In this document: positions 9,298 through 18,422 of the stretch, piece by piece
How the letters are laid out: the number at the start of each line of letters is the position of its first letter
Position numbering within the stretch: the stretch's first letter is position 1
Assembly (NCBI GenBank): GCA_035623075.1
Contig: DASPUC010000023.1
Coordinates: forward strand, 1-64,000
DNA from: Nitrospiraceae bacterium
GTDB taxonomy: Bacteria; Nitrospirota; Nitrospiria; Nitrospirales; Nitrospiraceae
Direction: 5' to 3'
Length of the DNA stretch: 64,000 bases
Translations under genes and position numbers: made by a program
Notes under the pieces: generated by a model
Databases searched by the model: none
Seen by the model: only the letters and a program-made list of their open reading frames with translations
What the model was told of the DNA's origin: nothing

Positions 9298-10551
9298 ATG
9301 CGATGCCTTCGTCAGGGCCGATTGAGCGTCGGTTTCATGATCGACATGACGGGATTGCTATTGACTGTATACCTGTCGAGCGGCTGCGGTGTCGCCTATA
9401 CCGTCATCAAGTCTGAGGCAAAAATGGATCGCTTGACAGTGCCGATGACGAAAGCTCAAGTCGTCGAAGAAATCGGCTGGCCGGATCGAGTCCTGCGCGA
9501 CGATGGGCGGATGTTGGTATGGGAATATTCGCTGACGGCTCGGAACCAGTGGCTCTATGAACTGGGTCTCTGTCCTTTTTCGATCCTGATTGGCGGGTGT
9601 CTGATCTATCCCTTTACCAACATTGCCATGGAAGATGAGCGCGAATATCCACACCATGTCGTGCTCGTGGACGACGAACTCTGTGCCTGGGGTCCGCCAG
9701 CCGCTATCCTCCAGCGACGTCGGGCCTGTGAAACGGTGGGGATTCCGCATGCACGAAACGGCGGAACACCGGGACGGCCCGAGCCGGTCGTGACGGGCCT
9801 TGGTCCTATCAATCGGGAAACCATCGATCACTATCGCACCATGGCCGTCATGCTCTTCGAGGACGCCGCCGGTGCGCCGGGGTCCGGGTCGCGCGTGGCG
9901 GGAATCATCACGACACTGCTGCTCGACCTCGACATCAACGCGGTTGAACGGGCCAAACTGGATGAGGTGCTCAAGGAACAGGTCATCCAGTTAACCCATA
10001 CCGATGATGCCAACGTGCTCAAGGTCGGCAAGCTGGTCGGCGCGCAGGCTATTCTTGTCGGCGGGGTCCAGCAGTGGGAACGCCATGAGGAGGCCGTCAC
10101 CAGTAGTGTGTCCCTCTCGCTCCGCATGATCGATGTGGAAACCGGGCAGCTGCTTTTCAGTGGCGAAGGTCACTTGACCGATCCGACAAGCGACGATCCG
10201 GAAGGATCAGCGAGATTAATCGCCCATCGAATTCTGGCCCGATTCGGCTCACAGACCGGTCTCTTGGGATCGGGTCGTATCGGGGTGAATTGGGAGCTGC
10301 AAGAATCGGCCGGTAGACGGTTTTATCTGGTGCGTGAACTGAGGAGCGGTCTGCCGGCTGAAAAGGCTGGTCTCAAGGTCGGCGATCGTGTGGTGGCCTG
10401 CAATGGCTCGTCGCTTGCGACGGTGAAAAAGGAACGAGATGCCAAGCGGCTTTGCCAGGTCGAGGCGGGGCAAACCCTCCACCTCGAGGTACAGCGTGCC
10501 GATCAACCGATTGAAGTCGTAGTAACTGCTGAAAGACGCCCGGGACTATAG
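9298..10551 (+). CDS. Probable lipoprotein with SmpA-like, CsgG-like and PDZ domains
   Basis: About 417 residues from the ATG at 9298 (a GTG at 9280 is an alternative). A hydrophobic N-terminus ends in LSSGC, a slightly atypical lipobox. Three parts follow: a BamE/SmpA-like segment (about 40-80, MTKAQVVEEIGWPD), a CsgG/LpoB-like ATP-independent domain (about 180-310, with RVAGIITTLLL and VGAQAILVGGV), and a C-terminal PDZ domain (about 335-410, AEKAGLKVGDRV). It is probably an outer-membrane periplasmic lipoprotein for envelope assembly or secretion. The combination is unusual; the exact role is not known. Confidence 0.8.
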   Translation: MRCLRQGRLSVGFMIDMTGLLLTVYLSSGCGVAYTVIKSEAKMDRLTVPMTKAQVVEEIGWPDRVLRDDGRMLVWEYSLTARNQWLYELGLCPFSILIGGCLIYPFTNIAMEDEREYPHHVVLVDDELCAWGPPAAILQRRRACETVGIPHARNGGTPGRPEPVVTGLGPINRETIDHYRTMAVMLFEDAAGAPGSGSRVAGIITTLLLDLDINAVERAKLDEVLKEQVIQLTHTDDANVLKVGKLVGAQAILVGGVQQWERHEEAVTSSVSLSLRMIDVETGQLLFSGEGHLTDPTSDDPEGSARLIAHRILARFGSQTGLLGSGRIGVNWELQESAGRRFYLVRELRSGLPAEKAGLKVGDRVVACNGSSLATVKKERDAKRLCQVEAGQTLHLEVQRADQPIEVVVTAERRPGL

Positions 10552-10585
10552 CGAAGCGATGTGTACATAGGAGCAGGAGAGAAGC

Positions 10586-11965
10586 ATGGATCATTCAAAG
10601 ACGCCACAGTCCGGAACGGATGCGTTGCTAAAGAAAATACATGAGCGGCCGCAAATGCCGCTGGCGGAATGGCTCCGCGCACCGGCCCATGCCCATTATA
10701 TGGCCTTCCGCATGTCTGACCCGCCTGCCCAACGTGCGGCCAGCCGGGCGGAATTTCAATCGCTGCTCGGAGCCTTCAAGATCGCCGAAGAAACCACGGT
10801 CATCCGGGAGACATTTGGCTACGGTATCAAGGAAGCGGAGACCGGCGACCGATTGATCGTGGTCTGGCAGGCGCACACCGAATACTACAACTACCAGCTG
10901 TGGCATCTGCCGCCTGAAGGAAAACCAGAGGTTTCGTTCGGGCCGCTGACGTTTCCCAACTACACGTTTCCCATCACACCGCTCGGCACAGAAGTCTGTC
11001 GCCTAGATATCCTGCTCACGGCGGATTCGACGCCTTCGCGCGAACGGATGCGGGTGTTGTTGCCTGGGCCGGTTCTCTATGGGAGCAGGATTTTTGACGG
11101 GGAGACAAGCCTCGTCACCAGCTTTACACCTGATGAACAAGGACGGGAGCGCTATTGGGTCGGCCTCGGATCGCCACAGGCGCAGGCTTCACGACTGAAA
11201 GACATCGTCGATGCTATCGTGAGAATTGAAACCTACTACCATCTGCTCTTGATGCAAAAGCCGCTGTTCTCCTCAGCCATCGACCAGGTCTACAAATTCG
11301 AGCAAGTTCATTTGAAACAACGGGAGATCATTACGGGCCACATCGCGCACGCGAATTCAGAGACACTTCAACGATGGCTCAACAGTCTCACGCAAGACCT
11401 GCTGAAAACGAACCGCATTGCCGGGAGGCTGCACTTCGAACTGTCTGCCTCGTTGCCTTATGACAAGATCGTTCATACCACGATTGCGTCGTTGTCAGAA
11501 CGGCCGATGGAGGTTTACCGACCTGTGTCCGACTATGTCCTCAGCGGGATCACAGGAGTGGCCGAAGGCTATCAGCAGCTCCTCAAGCGCATCGAGACAT
11601 TGCGAGGCGGGTTTGAAGGGATCATCTCAATCATCCGTGCCCGCGTCGATCTGATCTTGGAAGGCCAGAACCTCACGCTGTTGCAAAGCGTCGACAAAAC
11701 GACGAAGAGCCAGGCCATCCTGCAACATACGGTCGAAGGACTGTCGGTCATCGTGATTGCCTATTATCTGGCCGGGCTCGCCGGAGTGATCTTCAAGGGA
11801 TTCTACGATATGGGATGGCTCAAGAACGCCAATATCGCATCAGCAATCTTTGTTCCGATCGCGATTGGCCTTGCCTTCGTCATCACGACGGTCAGTAAGA
11901 AGTATCTACACAAGAAACTGTCGAGAGAACATTCGCCAGAGAAAATCGATAGGCCACAGCCCTGA
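10586..11965 (+). CDS. DUF3422-family membrane protein
   Basis: A protein of 459 residues matching the DUF3422 family by its opening (PLAEWLRAPAHAHY), the WQAHTEYYNYQLW segment near residue 95, and a central helical region. Two transmembrane helices lie near the C-terminus (about 382-405 and 418-440), so the bulk of the protein is a soluble domain followed by a membrane anchor. Its function is not established. An AGGAG-containing site precedes the ATG. It starts 34 nt after the PDZ lipoprotein gene and may be cotranscribed with it. Confidence 0.85.
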   Translation: MDHSKTPQSGTDALLKKIHERPQMPLAEWLRAPAHAHYMAFRMSDPPAQRAASRAEFQSLLGAFKIAEETTVIRETFGYGIKEAETGDRLIVVWQAHTEYYNYQLWHLPPEGKPEVSFGPLTFPNYTFPITPLGTEVCRLDILLTADSTPSRERMRVLLPGPVLYGSRIFDGETSLVTSFTPDEQGRERYWVGLGSPQAQASRLKDIVDAIVRIETYYHLLLMQKPLFSSAIDQVYKFEQVHLKQREIITGHIAHANSETLQRWLNSLTQDLLKTNRIAGRLHFELSASLPYDKIVHTTIASLSERPMEVYRPVSDYVLSGITGVAEGYQQLLKRIETLRGGFEGIISIIRARVDLILEGQNLTLLQSVDKTTKSQAILQHTVEGLSVIVIAYYLAGLAGVIFKGFYDMGWLKNANIASAIFVPIAIGLAFVITTVSKKYLHKKLSREHSPEKIDRPQP

Positions 11966-12093
11966 CTCCTTGGAAACAGGGAGGATCGTACGGAATTGAG
12001 CAACCTGACACCATAGTCTCCACTGTAGCAAACGGTGTTGATGTATTTCCGGAGGGTCGATGAGATTAGAGGGAACAGCGAAGACGGATTGAT

Positions 12094-14886
12094 CTAGCTC
12101 CTAAGAATATGTGTATCTGACAGAAACTTGCCGGTGTGAGAGGTGGCAATCTTTGCCACCTGTTCCGGTCGTCCCTCCGCGACAATCTCTCCGCCTGCCG
12201 CACCGCCTTCCGGGCCGAGATCGATAATCCAATCCGCTGATTTGATCACGTCCAAATTATGTTCCACCACGACGAGAGTATTCCCCGCGTTGACGAGCTT
12301 GTGCAGGACGGACAAGAGCTTCTTGATGTCTTCAAAGTGCAAACCGGTCGTCGGCTCGTCCATGATGTACAGCACATCCTTGGCGGCGGAATCCTTCAGC
12401 TCCGCCGCAATCTTCAGGCGCTGCGCTTCTCCGCCGGATAGCGTGGTGGCGGATTGGCCCAATCTCACATAGCCGAGCCCGATTGAAGAAAGGAGATGGA
12501 GTTTCGCGGAGAGTCTTGGCGCGTTCAAGAAGAAGGCCAGGGCCTCGTCGACCGTCAGGTCGAGGACATCGGCGATGGTTTTCCCGCGATGTCGGATGGC
12601 GAGGACTTGCGGTTTGAACCGTTTTCCCTCGCAGGTCTCGCACGGGACATAGATGTCCTCGAAAAAGTACATCTCCAATTTTTCAACCCCGCTGCCCTCG
12701 CAGCGTTCGCACCGGCCCTCCGAGGCATTGAACGAGAAATGGGTGGGCGTGAGTCCCTGACGAAATGCGTCCCGTTCTGAAGCGAAGATGGAGCGAATCT
12801 CGTCGAACGCTTTGAGATAGGTGATGGGATTCGACCTGGGCGTTCGCCCGATCGGTTGCTGATCGATCAGTCGGACTCCTTTGAGATGTTCCAATCCTCT
12901 GATGGCCTTGAAGCGTCCCATAGGCAGCGACCCTACACGAAAGGCACGAGCGACGGCACAGTAGAGCGTGTCTTCCACCAGCGTACTCTTCCCGGATCCG
13001 GAGACACCGGTCACGCAGACCAACATGCCGAGCGGAATGCGCACGACCAGATCCCTCAGGTTGTGTTCGCTGGCTCCGGCCAACACGAGCACCTTGCCAG
13101 TTCCTGAGCGGCGCGATTTCGGCAATGAAATGGAAGCTTCGCCGCGAAGGTAGCGGGCGGTGAGGGACCGGCGATCTGACAGAAATTCTTTTGTTGGAGC
13201 TGCACAGACGACTTCACCTCCCTTTTCTCCGGAACCGGGTCCCAATTCCACGATGTAATCGGCCGACTCGATTATGTGGCGGTCGTGCTCAACGACAACG
13301 ACCGTGTTGCCTGCCACAGCCAGGTCATTGAGAATGCCGGCCAACAAGTCTGTATCTCGCGCATGAAGTCCGATCGTGGGCTCGTCGAGCACGTAGAGCG
13401 TCCCGACCAAGCCGGAGCCGAGCTGATTGGCGAGGGATACTCGTTGAGCTTCACCGCCGGACAGGGTTTTTGTCTGGCGCGTGAGCGTCAGATAGCCTAA
13501 CCCGACTCGCCGGAGAAACCTCAGCTTGGCATTGAGCTGGCGCAGAATGTCCTGCGCGATAGTCTGTTCGAAGGGCCTCAACGTCAGCGACTCGATCCAG
13601 CTTGCGACCGCGTCGATGGTGAGTTCGGAAATATCATGAATGTCACGGCCTGCAATCTTGACGTACCGTGCGTCAGGTTTCAGCCGGCTGCCTCGACAGA
13701 TCGGACAGGTGTAGGGTGTGCGATAACGACTCAGCAGCACACGGACGTGAAGTTTGTAGCGTTTCCCCTCCATGTATTCGAAGAAATCATGGATCCCTTC
13801 AAACGAGTCGTCACCGTCCCAGAGCTTCTGTTGAACGGCGTGAGGCAGCTCCTTGAAGGGAATCGTAGTATCGATCCCCTGACGTTTCACGGCCAGGAGC
13901 ATTTGCTTCTGCCACCAATCCGTTCCCGCCTTGCTCCAGGGTTCAATCGCCCCTTGAGCGAGAGACTTGGCGTGATCCGGTATAACAAGGGCATGATCGT
14001 AGCGGAGGATGTTGCCGAAGCCTTTGCATTCGGGGCAGGCGCCGAGCGGATGGTTGAATGAGAACAGGATGGGCCTGAGGGGTTCGAAGGTTCGCCCACA
14101 CCGCTGGCAGCGAAACCGAGTGCTGTAGACAACTGTGCGTTGTCCGATCACATCGACGAAACATTGGCCTTCGCCTTCCTGAAACGCGGTTTCGATGGCT
14201 TCGACCAATCGAGAACGGTTGTCGGACCGAATGAACAGACGATCGAGCACGACCTGCATGGGCTGGTTTTTCCCAAACGAGTGAGCCCCGGCTTCGTGAA
14301 GATCGAGCACCTCCTCTGCGACCTTGATACGTGAGTATCCTCTGGTCAAGAGCGATTGCACGAACGGGTGTTCTTGTTTGTGGGCCGGCGGGGCGATGGG
14401 GAACAGGACCATGGCGCGTGCTCCTGAATATCGATCGAGTACGTCCTGTGCAGCCGTATCGGGCTGGAAGCTGCAGGCCTCTTCGTGGCAGTCGGGGCAC
14501 GTCGGTCGTCCAATCTTCGAAAAGAGCAGGCGCAGGAGATCGGAGATTTCCGTGGCCGTTCCAACTGTGGAACGGGCTGTCCGGACTTGGTTCTTTTGCT
14601 CGATGGCGATGGCGGGACGAATGTTGAGAACTTTGTCTACGTCGGGCCTCGCTACCTTGTCCAGAAACATGCGAGCATAGGTCGAAAGGGATTCGACGTA
14701 GCGCCACTGGCCTTCCGCGAACAGCGTATCGAAGGCCAGGGAGGATTTGCCGGAGCCGGATACACCGGTAATGGCCGTCACCTGATTATGGGGAATGCGG
14801 AGCGAGATGTTCTTCAGGTTGTTTTGTCTGGCGCCCTCGATCAACAGGTCTCGATCCTGATCGGGGGAGAGAGGGATTGATCCCAT
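12094..14886 (-). CDS. uvrA: UvrABC excinuclease subunit A
   Basis: A protein of 930 residues, close to the usual 940. It has two ABC ATPase modules: the first Walker A is GVSGSGKSSLAFD near residue 40 and the second GVSGSGKSTLVED near 630. Signature motifs LSGGEAQR occur twice, each followed by a DEPT Walker B. Zinc-binding cysteine clusters are visible, including CQRCG with CPECKGFG, and CERCEGSG with CETCEGKR. UvrA dimers find bulky DNA lesions and load UvrB. uvrB lies 10 kb away in this window, and uvrA stands alone on the minus strand. Confidence 0.97.
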   Translation of the reverse strand: MGSIPLSPDQDRDLLIEGARQNNLKNISLRIPHNQVTAITGVSGSGKSSLAFDTLFAEGQWRYVESLSTYARMFLDKVARPDVDKVLNIRPAIAIEQKNQVRTARSTVGTATEISDLLRLLFSKIGRPTCPDCHEEACSFQPDTAAQDVLDRYSGARAMVLFPIAPPAHKQEHPFVQSLLTRGYSRIKVAEEVLDLHEAGAHSFGKNQPMQVVLDRLFIRSDNRSRLVEAIETAFQEGEGQCFVDVIGQRTVVYSTRFRCQRCGRTFEPLRPILFSFNHPLGACPECKGFGNILRYDHALVIPDHAKSLAQGAIEPWSKAGTDWWQKQMLLAVKRQGIDTTIPFKELPHAVQQKLWDGDDSFEGIHDFFEYMEGKRYKLHVRVLLSRYRTPYTCPICRGSRLKPDARYVKIAGRDIHDISELTIDAVASWIESLTLRPFEQTIAQDILRQLNAKLRFLRRVGLGYLTLTRQTKTLSGGEAQRVSLANQLGSGLVGTLYVLDEPTIGLHARDTDLLAGILNDLAVAGNTVVVVEHDRHIIESADYIVELGPGSGEKGGEVVCAAPTKEFLSDRRSLTARYLRGEASISLPKSRRSGTGKVLVLAGASEHNLRDLVVRIPLGMLVCVTGVSGSGKSTLVEDTLYCAVARAFRVGSLPMGRFKAIRGLEHLKGVRLIDQQPIGRTPRSNPITYLKAFDEIRSIFASERDAFRQGLTPTHFSFNASEGRCERCEGSGVEKLEMYFFEDIYVPCETCEGKRFKPQVLAIRHRGKTIADVLDLTVDEALAFFLNAPRLSAKLHLLSSIGLGYVRLGQSATTLSGGEAQRLKIAAELKDSAAKDVLYIMDEPTTGLHFEDIKKLLSVLHKLVNAGNTLVVVEHNLDVIKSADWIIDLGPEGGAAGGEIVAEGRPEQVAKIATSHTGKFLSDTHILRS

Positions 14887-15101
14887 GTGGAAGAGCCCCC
14901 ATATTTAAACGTGTCATGGTAGCAAGGCTGCCGCCATGCTTCAATGGGACGCCGGGGGCCGGATTTGTAGATTCGCTTGGGAATTCTTGTCGGGAATGAG
15001 ACGATGAGACGATCTGAGTTTTGCCGATGCCGAAAGAACCGTCTTCCATTCCATGGGTCAATCACGTAACCTGATTTGCGCGGAAGGGGATCACCCGCTC
15101 C

Positions 15102-15680
15102 ATGACACAGTCCTCTGTGCCAACCGATTACCTTGAGCTTGGACGTCAACTCGCGCAGTTGCTCGGGTCGAGTCTCCAAGGCGACTCCGGCGAGGCGTTG
15201 AAAGAATTAGCTCGCGCCTTTGACCCTTCGGCGAACGAGTCACGGATCAGCGCGGAGGTGTTCCTGTTTCACAAGTATCTCGTCGTACAAACCTGTGTGG
15301 GGGTTTTTCCTGAGGCATACGTCGGACATGTGATCGGCGGACTCTTTGCGGCACTCAATGAGAAGGCTCTGGGACTCGATCTCAACCAGGACCGGCAGGA
15401 TGCGATGGAGCAGATGTGGCGAATGCGCGCCAAGCAATTCGATGAGCCCTTTGCGCGAGATCGGGAGCACTTTCTGGATGAAGGGAGCGACCCGACTTAC
15501 TGGAAACAGAGCATTATGCAGTTCTGCCAGAATGTTCGTGCAACCGACAATCCTCCCGATATCTGGGCCGGCGGCGAAGGACCTTCTCACCATGCCAGCC
15601 GGTGCGTCATGCACACCGTTGATACGCTCGTGACGGCGATGACGCAAATGAAGCGCGTGCACTTCGGCGACGAAAGCTAA
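15102..15680 (+). CDS. Hypothetical cytoplasmic protein
   Basis: A soluble, acidic, largely helical protein of 192 residues with no signal peptide or membrane segment. The only features are a W/Y/F-rich C-terminal half and a histidine-containing segment (PSHHASRCVMH). I recognise no family. The 215-nt gap upstream separates it from the divergently transcribed uvrA, so it has its own promoter. Composition matches the neighbours, which supports a real gene. Confidence 0.7.
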   Translation: MTQSSVPTDYLELGRQLAQLLGSSLQGDSGEALKELARAFDPSANESRISAEVFLFHKYLVVQTCVGVFPEAYVGHVIGGLFAALNEKALGLDLNQDRQDAMEQMWRMRAKQFDEPFARDREHFLDEGSDPTYWKQSIMQFCQNVRATDNPPDIWAGGEGPSHHASRCVMHTVDTLVTAMTQMKRVHFGDES

Positions 15681-15769
15681 GGCCCCCACCTCCGGCTCTA
15701 CCATTACTCCGCTGACAAGCTACTCCGCGACGACGCACACGAAAGTCGTTGAGACGGGACATCGCGCGG

Positions 15770-16294
15770 TTAGTTATAGGCGAAGGGAGAGAGGGGAGGG
15801 AGAGGCTTTCCGTCAGGCTGAGGGAAATGAACGGACAGATAGTCTCTGAGCCTCGTTGCGGCGTCTGGGCGGAGGCTGAGCAATTCCACACCGAACTCGG
15901 TGCTGTCTGTCCATCGAACAATGGCTTGATGAATGTCCAAGGGAGCCGGTTGATCTTGCAAATAGAGTCTCAGCGAAAGCACGGTTCCTCGTGGGAGCGG
16001 CTGTTCACTCTTGATCCGCCACCCCTCTCGCGAGAGGTTGATAAGGGCACCTTTCCCTGCCCCCTGAGGGGTCAAATATTCCAGCTCGCAATGGAGGTAG
16101 TGTCGAGGGGCGCGGCGTGGCGAATGCCACGATCCTGGGGAAGGTTTGCCGGCTGTCTCCTCTTGATTCGATGGTGCTGAGGGTTGTGATCGAGTGGGCC
16201 GAGGGATCCGAACACGCCAGAACTCAGAGGAAATCCAGGCGGCCGTGCTGATCGCCAGTCCGATGATCAGCACAAATTCGACAAGGCTTAGCAT
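15770..16294 (-). CDS. Membrane-anchored PilZ-like protein
   Basis: A protein of 174 residues with one N-terminal transmembrane helix (about 5-25), a proline/serine-rich linker, and a C-terminal PilZ-like beta-barrel (about 65-165). The barrel shows INLSREGWRI (the D/N-x-S-x-x-G part of the c-di-GMP signature) and a C-terminal W-x-x-x-x-E-F-G-V-E-L strand. The upstream RxxxR arginine motif is not clear, so c-di-GMP binding is uncertain. A strong GAGGAGG site precedes the ATG. It is probably a signalling effector at the inner membrane. Confidence 0.75.
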   Translation of the reverse strand: MLSLVEFVLIIGLAISTAAWISSEFWRVRIPRPTRSQPSAPSNQEETAGKPSPGSWHSPRRAPRHYLHCELEYLTPQGAGKGALINLSREGWRIKSEQPLPRGTVLSLRLYLQDQPAPLDIHQAIVRWTDSTEFGVELLSLRPDAATRLRDYLSVHFPQPDGKPLPPLSPFAYN

Positions 16295-16479
16295 GCACGA
16301 CCTCCTCGTCTAACGGCCTTCTCGCCTGCTCACGGAGTAACCATAACCAGGGGCCAGATTGTTGGTCAGTCCCCAAATTGGGTACATCCAAGGTAGGGGA
16401 AAGTGCGAATCGTCGCTCCAGCAGAGTGGTCTGCACGTGTCGGAGGGTTGAGGGGATTACCCTGCTGTGGTAGGGGACT

Positions 16480-16668
16480 TCAGCGGAGTGCGACTTTCAG
16501 GACTCCCACACGTCCGATATAGAGTGCCAAGGACAGACCCATCGTCGGCCAAAGTCCGATGCGCGGCACTCCAAGGATCATGGCGGTGACATTGACGAGC
16601 CAGGGTCGGGCGAACCAGAGAAGGTTTTTCGCATAGCTCAGGAGATGATCGGAGCCGCCGGGCTCCCT
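16480..16668 (-). other. Hydrophobic open frame directly after the RNase Z-like stop codon
   Basis: Sixty-two sense codons lie in the same frame immediately downstream of the TGA of the RNase Z-like gene and end at a TGA at 16480-16482. They encode a plausible membrane-type peptide (segments YAKNLLWFARPWLVNV, WPTMGLSLALYIGRVGVL). No ATG occurs before mid-peptide, but a GTG overlapping the stop of the upstream gene (GTGA) lies in another frame. It could be a frameshifted small gene, a gene remnant, or a stop-codon readthrough extension. Function unknown. Confidence 0.4.
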
Positions 16669-17688
16669 TCACTCTTCTCGGAAAGCCTCCATGGCCTCCC
16701 GTTCGATCGCGTCACCCTGTCCCGTATACCGTGACGAGAAGTGGAACACGATGAGGTCGCGCACAGCGGCCTTCCGTGCCAGCCATCCGGCCTGTCTGGC
16801 CGTCAGGTGATACCGGTCGAACGCCTTCTCACGGTCTGCGTCCAAGTAGGGTGATTCGCAGTAGAACATATCGGCTCCGTGCGCGAGGTCGGCGATCTTC
16901 GCTTCATTTTCTTCATCAAATCGAGCGTCGACGACGTAGGCGACCTTTTGGCCTCGCGAGATTGTGAGGAACCTTTCCTTGATCTCACCGAGGACAAACT
17001 CGCGCTCCTCCGGGCGATGTTCAAAGTAGAGGATGACGGGAAACCGAAACGTGTCCGGCTGGCCTTGCCAAAGATACTGTTTCACATCCTTGAGCCACGA
17101 TCCGACCGGTAAACCCGCCTCATGCAGTTTCTGCTTGTTCACGTTGATATGGAAGGGCTCCTCCAGCGAATAGGCGAACGACGGAATACGGTGGTTCAAC
17201 GCCACCGCTTTCACGGTGAGTCGGGGTTCCTCCAGAATGGTGAAGGGATTGTTGCCTTGTTGTGCGGGGAAGGGTTCGCGTTCGATTTCGTGCAACATGA
17301 ATCCATCCGTTGCCCGAAACGTTGCGCGGTGAATGTCACCCGGATGAAACTCCTTGACCTCGATCGTCAGTGGATAGCCGTCCACGAGATTCCAGGTATA
17401 GCCGTTGAGTTTTCCCTTGACGTTGGCAATCAGGCTCGGAGGTCCGTACAAGCGGACAGTCTTCCCTCTGCCGAGAGCAACTCGGAGGACGGCGTCGAAC
17501 CCGATGAAATGGTCCATATGGGTATGGGAGATGAAGATATCGTTGGCGCGAAGCAACCGTGTCGGTCCCAGTGCGCTGTTCTCACCGAGATCGAAGAGCA
17601 GGGCGCGTTTCGACCATCGGACTTCGATGTAGACTCCGGGATCCCCGAAGACGTCATTCACAAGGTAACTTGAGAAGGATGGATTCAT
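16669..17688 (-). CDS. Metallo-beta-lactamase-fold hydrolase, RNase Z-like
   Basis: A protein of 339 residues with the metal site SHTHMDHFIGFD near residue 54, an N-terminal strand that ends in an FDLGE segment, and a C-terminal histidine motif HFSSRY near 318. The order and spacing resemble the RNase Z/ElaC group, which matures tRNA 3' ends, although the sequence diverges from typical RNase Z, so another phosphodiesterase activity is possible. It starts 9 nt after the CPBP-like gene and is the last clear gene of a tight three-gene minus-strand group. Confidence 0.85.
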   Translation of the reverse strand: MNPSFSSYLVNDVFGDPGVYIEVRWSKRALLFDLGENSALGPTRLLRANDIFISHTHMDHFIGFDAVLRVALGRGKTVRLYGPPSLIANVKGKLNGYTWNLVDGYPLTIEVKEFHPGDIHRATFRATDGFMLHEIEREPFPAQQGNNPFTILEEPRLTVKAVALNHRIPSFAYSLEEPFHINVNKQKLHEAGLPVGSWLKDVKQYLWQGQPDTFRFPVILYFEHRPEEREFVLGEIKERFLTISRGQKVAYVVDARFDEENEAKIADLAHGADMFYCESPYLDADREKAFDRYHLTARQAGWLARKAAVRDLIVFHFSSRYTGQGDAIEREAMEAFREE

Positions 17689-17697
17689 CGACGCCCG

Positions 17698-18414
17698 TCA
17701 ACCGAACAAGACAGTTCGTATGACACTATACATGATGATGACTTCAACCGCATGGGCGATGATAGTGAGGTAGAGATTGCGTGTTCTCACCCACAGGAGA
17801 CCCCAGATCACACCGTCCCATAGTGCGATCCAATGGAGGTGACGGAATGTGTGTACCATAAAGGGATCGAAGGCAAACACGAAGGCGCTGACTCCGATCG
17901 CTCCACCGGATAGCCACGACCTCGCGCGGGTTCCGAATATGGTACGACCCAGGGCGAGTAGACGTCCTAGCAGAAAGCCGCGGAAATTCAACTCAACACA
18001 TACGGCAATCGCAGAAATAAACCACGGGATCATGATAAGTAATGGAATCTGAGCGTGTGGCGTGTCTTTCAGGAACGTAATGTCCTCGCCGAGTCGCGGC
18101 ACGGTCTCCAAGATGATGAACGTATTGAAGCCCCCCAACAGGAGTCCGGTGATCAGACCAACGCGCAGGCCTGCGCCCAGCCCGTCTGGCTGTAGGCCTA
18201 ATCGAGGTATGAGTGTCGTATTGTGCTGTGCCCACAGAGCCAGCGCGAGATAGCTCAGAATCTGAGGAATAAACTGGATGAGGGTCTGTGCCTGTAGGGA
18301 TTCAGGCAGGATGTAGAAGTTGAGCGTAGCCGCGATGGGGAGCAGGGCCAGGCCTGCCCCCCGTTCTTCAGTCTGAGTCGGCCTCTGCGAGGCGTTCGGC
18401 TCAGGTTCCGCCAT
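17698..18414 (-). CDS. CPBP-like intramembrane protease homologue, possibly degenerate
   Basis: A protein of 238 residues with about six to seven predicted membrane helices. The CPBP (Abi) metalloprotease family has EExxxRG and two later histidine motifs. Here the first motif reads VELNFRG, so one of the two glutamates is a valine, while HLHW and IAHAVE are present near the C-terminus. It is therefore either a divergent active protease or a non-catalytic relative. It lies 8 nt after tolC and 9 nt before the RNase Z-like gene. Confidence 0.7.
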   Translation of the reverse strand: MAEPEPNASQRPTQTEERGAGLALLPIAATLNFYILPESLQAQTLIQFIPQILSYLALALWAQHNTTLIPRLGLQPDGLGAGLRVGLITGLLLGGFNTFIILETVPRLGEDITFLKDTPHAQIPLLIMIPWFISAIAVCVELNFRGFLLGRLLALGRTIFGTRARSWLSGGAIGVSAFVFAFDPFMVHTFRHLHWIALWDGVIWGLLWVRTRNLYLTIIAHAVEVIIMYSVIRTVLFG

Positions 18415-18422
18415 TGCGGTAG

